Origin: Rusavskia elegans
Taxonomy: Eukaryota; Ascomycota; Lecanoromycetes; Teloschistales; Teloschistaceae
Direction: 5' to 3'
Length of the DNA stretch: 64,000 nt
Assembly (NCBI GenBank): GCA_011316305.1
Contig: SAUG01000052.1
Span: 434,001 to 498,000 of the forward strand
The translations under genes were made by a program, and so were the position numbers. How positions within the stretch are numbered: position 1 is the first letter of the stretch; each line of letters starts with the position of its first letter. Of this stretch, positions 60,262-64,000 are shown piece after piece. Under the pieces are notes generated by a model that had not been told where the DNA came from, made no database searches, and saw only the letters and a program-made list of their open reading frames with translations.

Positions 60262-61304
60262 TGCATTGCAGCTGAAGTACAATGACGAGGAGCACGCACT
60301 GAACTCCATCCCAAGGGCGTAGCACACGGTTCTCTCGATGCTGTAAAAGTGTCAACACCTAGGTTCTCTTTGGGAGCGAAGCAAAAGCAAGGTTACCACA
60401 TGAGATTGTTCTTGTTCGGCAACGCAGGGGTTGCTTGGCCGGAATGATGATCGATCGAGGAGGGTCCTCGGGTACGCACGGCGTTCTCAAGGCGTCTGAC
60501 GCATGACGATATGGAATGAGCACCGAAATAATTGGTTTTTACGACTGCTGCATTTTCGTTGGTGTTTTAGCATTGTTGCTCGGCTGGTGTGTGTTCTTCC
60601 TCAAATCATCGTTGTCTTTCGGAAAGCGTCGGCAGGCGCAACGAAAGGACATTGGCCAAACCCTCGCGCTTGGAAAGAAGAAAGGAGAGCCTTTGAAAAC
60701 CAGGATTAGACATCGGGGGCATAAGAGAGGATGGTTGAGGCGAAGAGAGCCTTCTTGCTTCCTTGTAGCCTATTCATCCAGGTTTAGAAATGTACAGAGC
60801 ATATCAAACGATTGCGTTGCTGTAGAAAGTCCTTTGACTCCTTTTTAGAGTACTACCGAGTACAAAATGTCCTTGGAGTTATAGAGGGATCATGAGTTGG
60901 TCGGAGCAATAACGTTCTCACCACAGGTCGGTGTATACAGAAGTATACCGGAGTCACGCGCTAACGTCTAGATTGCCCAATGCAGCAGTAGCGCGATTTC
61001 CCCAGGTTTTGTTCTGTGGACCAAGGGATCACAAGCGATTCATGCTACCCACTGCATCTACATCCCTGGTTCGTCTTCGACCCTCACTCTCGTAAACTAA
61101 ACCATCATTCAATCCTTCATTGTGGCTGTCTCTCGGCCATTGAAGTTCTTTTTCCTTACTCTTATTATCTTCATTTCCCTTGTGCTCATCCTGGCACCAG
61201 GTGCCCGCATCACCTTACGCTTATCTTCACTCTTCCACCAGATCCCACCGTTGGCTAGTAGACCCACAGGCACGACTGCCTTCCGGCCCTTGACCACCGC
61301 TGCT
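60262..61304. other. Intergenic between flbA and the oligopeptidase
   Basis: Just over 1 kb. The first part is the flbA 3' region. A 110-codon frame at 60516-60848 has one hydrophobic stretch but no homology I recognise. From about 61098 an ATG-less frame reads into the peptidase (see findings). Confidence 0.5.
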
Positions 61305-63630
61305 ATGGCTCCACAAAGCTTCAAGAAGCCTCCTCAACCGCCCCCCGTCTTCACCGGCACTCCCAAGTCAGTCACCGAGGACATCAAGAGTATCATAGAG
61401 AAGAGCCGTGCCGTCCAGGACAAGATTGCTGCAGATGTGAAGCCCAGCGATGCCACGTTCGACAAGGTTATGATACCAATGGCTCATGATGAGAATCAAA
61501 TGGGTTTGGCAGCCCCCGTTATCGGCTTCTACCAGGCCGTCTCCTCAGATAAAGCTCTACGGAACGCCTCAACGGAAGCCGAGAAGCTGATCAGTGACTT
61601 CTCCATCGAGGCAGCAATGCGCGAGGACATCTTCAAGTTGGTCGATGCCGCATTCGAAAAGAAGGAGACTTTGGACCCCGAGTCGCAAAGATTGCTGGAA
61701 AAAGAGCGCAAGAATTTCATTCGCAATGGTTTAAGCCTTCCCGCTGGAGAGAAGAGGGATCGATTCAAGGAAATCAAGAAGAGGTTGAGTGACATCAGCA
61801 TTGCATTCCAAAAGAATTTGAACGAGGAGAACGGGGGCCTTTGGTTCACGCCCGAAGAGCTGGATGGGACACCCGACGATGTGGTATCGACATTTGAAAA
61901 GGGCGAGGGTGAGAATGCTGGCAAGCTGAGAATGAGCTACAAATACCCGGATCTGTTTCCAACATTGAAATATTGCAAGAACATCGAGACGAGACGGCAG
62001 GTTTTCACCACCAATGAGAACAAGTGTAATGAGAATGTCCCACTTTTTAGGGAAGCCATCGATCTTCGAGATGAAGCTGCTAGGTTGTTGGGCTACCCTA
62101 ACCATGCTGCTTTCAAGGTAGAGGACAAGATGGCCAAGACGACAAAGACGGTGGATGATTTTCTGGGTGACCTGAGAGAGCGGCTAACTAAAGGGGGTGC
62201 ATCGGAAAAGAAAACGCTCAATGAACTAAAGGAAAAAGACTTGAAGGATCGAGGTGAGGAAAAGACGATCGATGGGCACTATTTCCTCTGGGACAACCGC
62301 TTCTACGACCGCTTGATGCTGGAAAGGGATTATTCCTTGGACCAGGAAAAGCTATCAGAGTACTTTCCGCTGCAAACGTCAATACGTGGGATGCTGCACA
62401 TCTTCGAGCAGCTCTTCGGATTGGTCTTTGTAGAAATCGAAGGGTCCGATCGTTCTTCCATCGCCCCATCCGGCAAGGGTGAAGACATTGTCTGGCATCC
62501 GGATGTCAAGCTCTACAGCGTCTGGGATGACGAGGGTGAGGGCAGTGATTTTGTGGGATATCTCTACCTGGACTTGCATCCCCGGGACGGGAAATACGGA
62601 CATGCAGCCAACTTCAACCTCCAACCGGGCTTCATCGACGAGAAAGGAAATCGGCGCTATCCTGCCACGGCTTTGGTATGTAATTTTTCGAAGCCGACTC
62701 CGAAAAAGCCCAGTCTTCTGAAGCATGATGAAGTCGTGACGCTTTTCCATGAATTAGGTCACGGCATCCACGATCTCGTTGCGAGGACAATCTACTCGCG
62801 ATTCCACGGTACAAACACCGTCCGCGACTTTGTCGAAGCGCCTAGTCAAATGTTGGAGAATTGGTGCTGGACACCCAGTCAACTAAAAGCACTCAGCTGC
62901 CATTATTCGTCATTATCGCCAGAGTATGAGAGCGCATGGAACGAGCATGCAAAAGGCGATAGTAAGCCTGATGCTAAGTTGCCAGACGAACTCATCGACA
63001 ACCTCATCAAAACAAAGCACGTCAATGACGCCTTGTTCAACCTACGTCAACTACACTTTGGCATCTTCGACATGACTGTTCATGGACCAGAGAGTCATGA
63101 GCAATTGCAGGGGTATGACATTCCGGAGCTGTATAACAGGCTAAGGAAAGAGATATCTGGTCTAGATGGGCCTGAGGATTTGGGCGAAGGCTACAAATGG
63201 GGTACGCTATGATTCAATCCTTCCTCTTATCTGACCAAAATTATTGATGCTGATCATCTATCAACCAGGCAACGGACACGCAACATTCGGTCATCTGATG
63301 GGAGGTTACGACGCCGGCTATTATGGCTATCTCAGGTACCCTTCCCCCTTCCATTCTCCCCAATCCTTCGACGGAGAGAAAACCTTTTATCAATTGTTTT
63401 CTTCCTAAATCAACCACCCATCTAACACCCACGACAGTTCCCAAGTCTACAGCGCCGACATGTTCCACACCGTCTTCGCCAAAGACCCCATGAACGCCCA
63501 AGAAGGCCGCCGCTATCGCCATACCGTGCTCGAGCGCGGCGGCAGCCAGGACGAGATGCAGACGCTCGAGGATTTCTTGGGCAGGAAACCGAGTACCGAG
63601 GCTTTTTACAGGGAATTGGGCCTTGCGTGA
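61305..63630 (+). CDS. M3-family zinc oligopeptidase (thimet oligopeptidase / saccharolysin type)
   Basis: Three exons: 61305-63201, 63269-63335 and 63438-63630, both introns in frame, giving 718 aa. Seen: the zinc site HELGH at residues 482-486 with the third ligand Glu at about 511 (FVEAPSQMLENW), and the substrate-side Gly/Tyr loop NGHATFGHLMGGYDAGYYGY encoded across exons 1-2. M3 peptidases cut short peptides, up to about 20 residues, in the cytosol or mitochondrial intermembrane space. I chose the ATG at 61305 (MAPQSFKKPPQPPP), where related fungal proteins begin. The frame stays open upstream for about 60 codons with a hydrophobic segment but no ATG, so a second, organelle-targeted form is conceivable. 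Complete and undamaged. Confidence 0.94.
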
Positions 63631-64000
63631 TGCTGTTATCAATTTCCTCCCGTAGCGAAAGAAAAAGGGCGATGAGGGAAACGATTTGAAGAAAATGTCA
63701 CACGCATGGATGATATTATGGAGCCTTCCTTCCGTCAACAATATGAGTTGCTATTTCCTGTTTTGGCTGCTTACTGGGCAAAAACTTTTGTTTATGATAT
63801 CCACATCATGGTGGCTTTGTTTCGATATCTGCTTTAAATAGATGAGCGTGTTCGAATATTGAGTCCGTTTTATTTCCTCTTAGAATATCCGGCAATTTTC
63901 ATTGCGGTATGTATATCTATCTCCCGTGAACCGACTCGCTATCGCCACAGATTCAGATACAGACACATTGCACACAATCGCAAAACAACAGTCCAGGAAA
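63631..64000. other. 3' region of the oligopeptidase gene
   Basis: 370 bases to the window end. No gene or repeat recognised. Confidence 0.5.

Noticed and set aside
60516..60848. 110-codon frame with one hydrophobic stretch
   Set aside because: It lies in the 3' region of flbA and has no recognisable homology.

Overview
The window comes from the nuclear genome of a filamentous ascomycete (Pezizomycotina). The evidence is short GT-AG introns of 47-200 nt in nearly every gene, a clear fungal gene set (condensin SMC2, a yeast-type amino-acid permease, a FlbA-type RGS protein), and long AT-rich tracts with the signature of repeat-induced point mutation (RIP): CpA/TpG almost gone, TpA in excess, CpG kept. 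I cannot fix the genus from sequence alone; a Dothideomycete is a guess.

Left flank, 1-9375: ordinary gene-bearing DNA, with all three genes on the minus strand. They are a CUE-domain ER protein cut by the window edge, an intact five-exon smc2, and a six-exon amino-acid permease with three GATA-factor motifs upstream.

Transposon blocks: a RIP-mutated Ty1/copia element occupies 9376-15513 (219-nt LTRs, target duplication CTGCG). A 24.3-kb nest occupies 22611-46909. Its outer shell is a second copia element (224-nt LTRs, duplication TGCTC). Inside it sit a gag-only LTR element (24188-27535, duplication TATCG) and a Ty3/gypsy element (28385-43950). The gypsy element in turn contains a young unmutated solo LTR (31860-32291, duplication CGATA) and a tandem LTR-internal-LTR-internal-LTR array (35731-43221, duplication ATTCT). 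Removing the insertions leaves a 5.4-kb copia and a 7.6-kb gypsy element, both normal sizes, which supports the reconstruction. An unmutated solo LTR of the outer copia family lies at 15868-16091 (duplication GTTCA).

Between and right of these blocks (about 18.6-54.6 kb) is the most interesting feature: a dispersed family of small two-exon genes, about 110-170 aa each. Each has a short low-complexity first exon (such as MATPQGSAPEGAPKH), a phase-0 intron of about 50-70 nt, and a second exon that starts near hydrophobic-F-x-[ST]-K-H-F-x-[YF] and ends in a Trp-anchored coiled coil. I see six apparently intact members, one with an uncertain first exon, and three broken ones. The 24-kb nest landed in the middle of this cluster. 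It also interrupted a reading frame that continues in frame from one of the members. I do not recognise the family.

Right flank, 52.5-64 kb: an unrecognised 455-aa single-exon gene, a 3.4-kb stretch with no gene I can support, then flbA (DEP-DEP-RGS, three exons) and an M3-family zinc oligopeptidase (three exons), both on the plus strand.

The picture is conserved housekeeping genes on both sides of a lineage-specific compartment built from retrotransposons, RIP and a fast-changing small-gene family.
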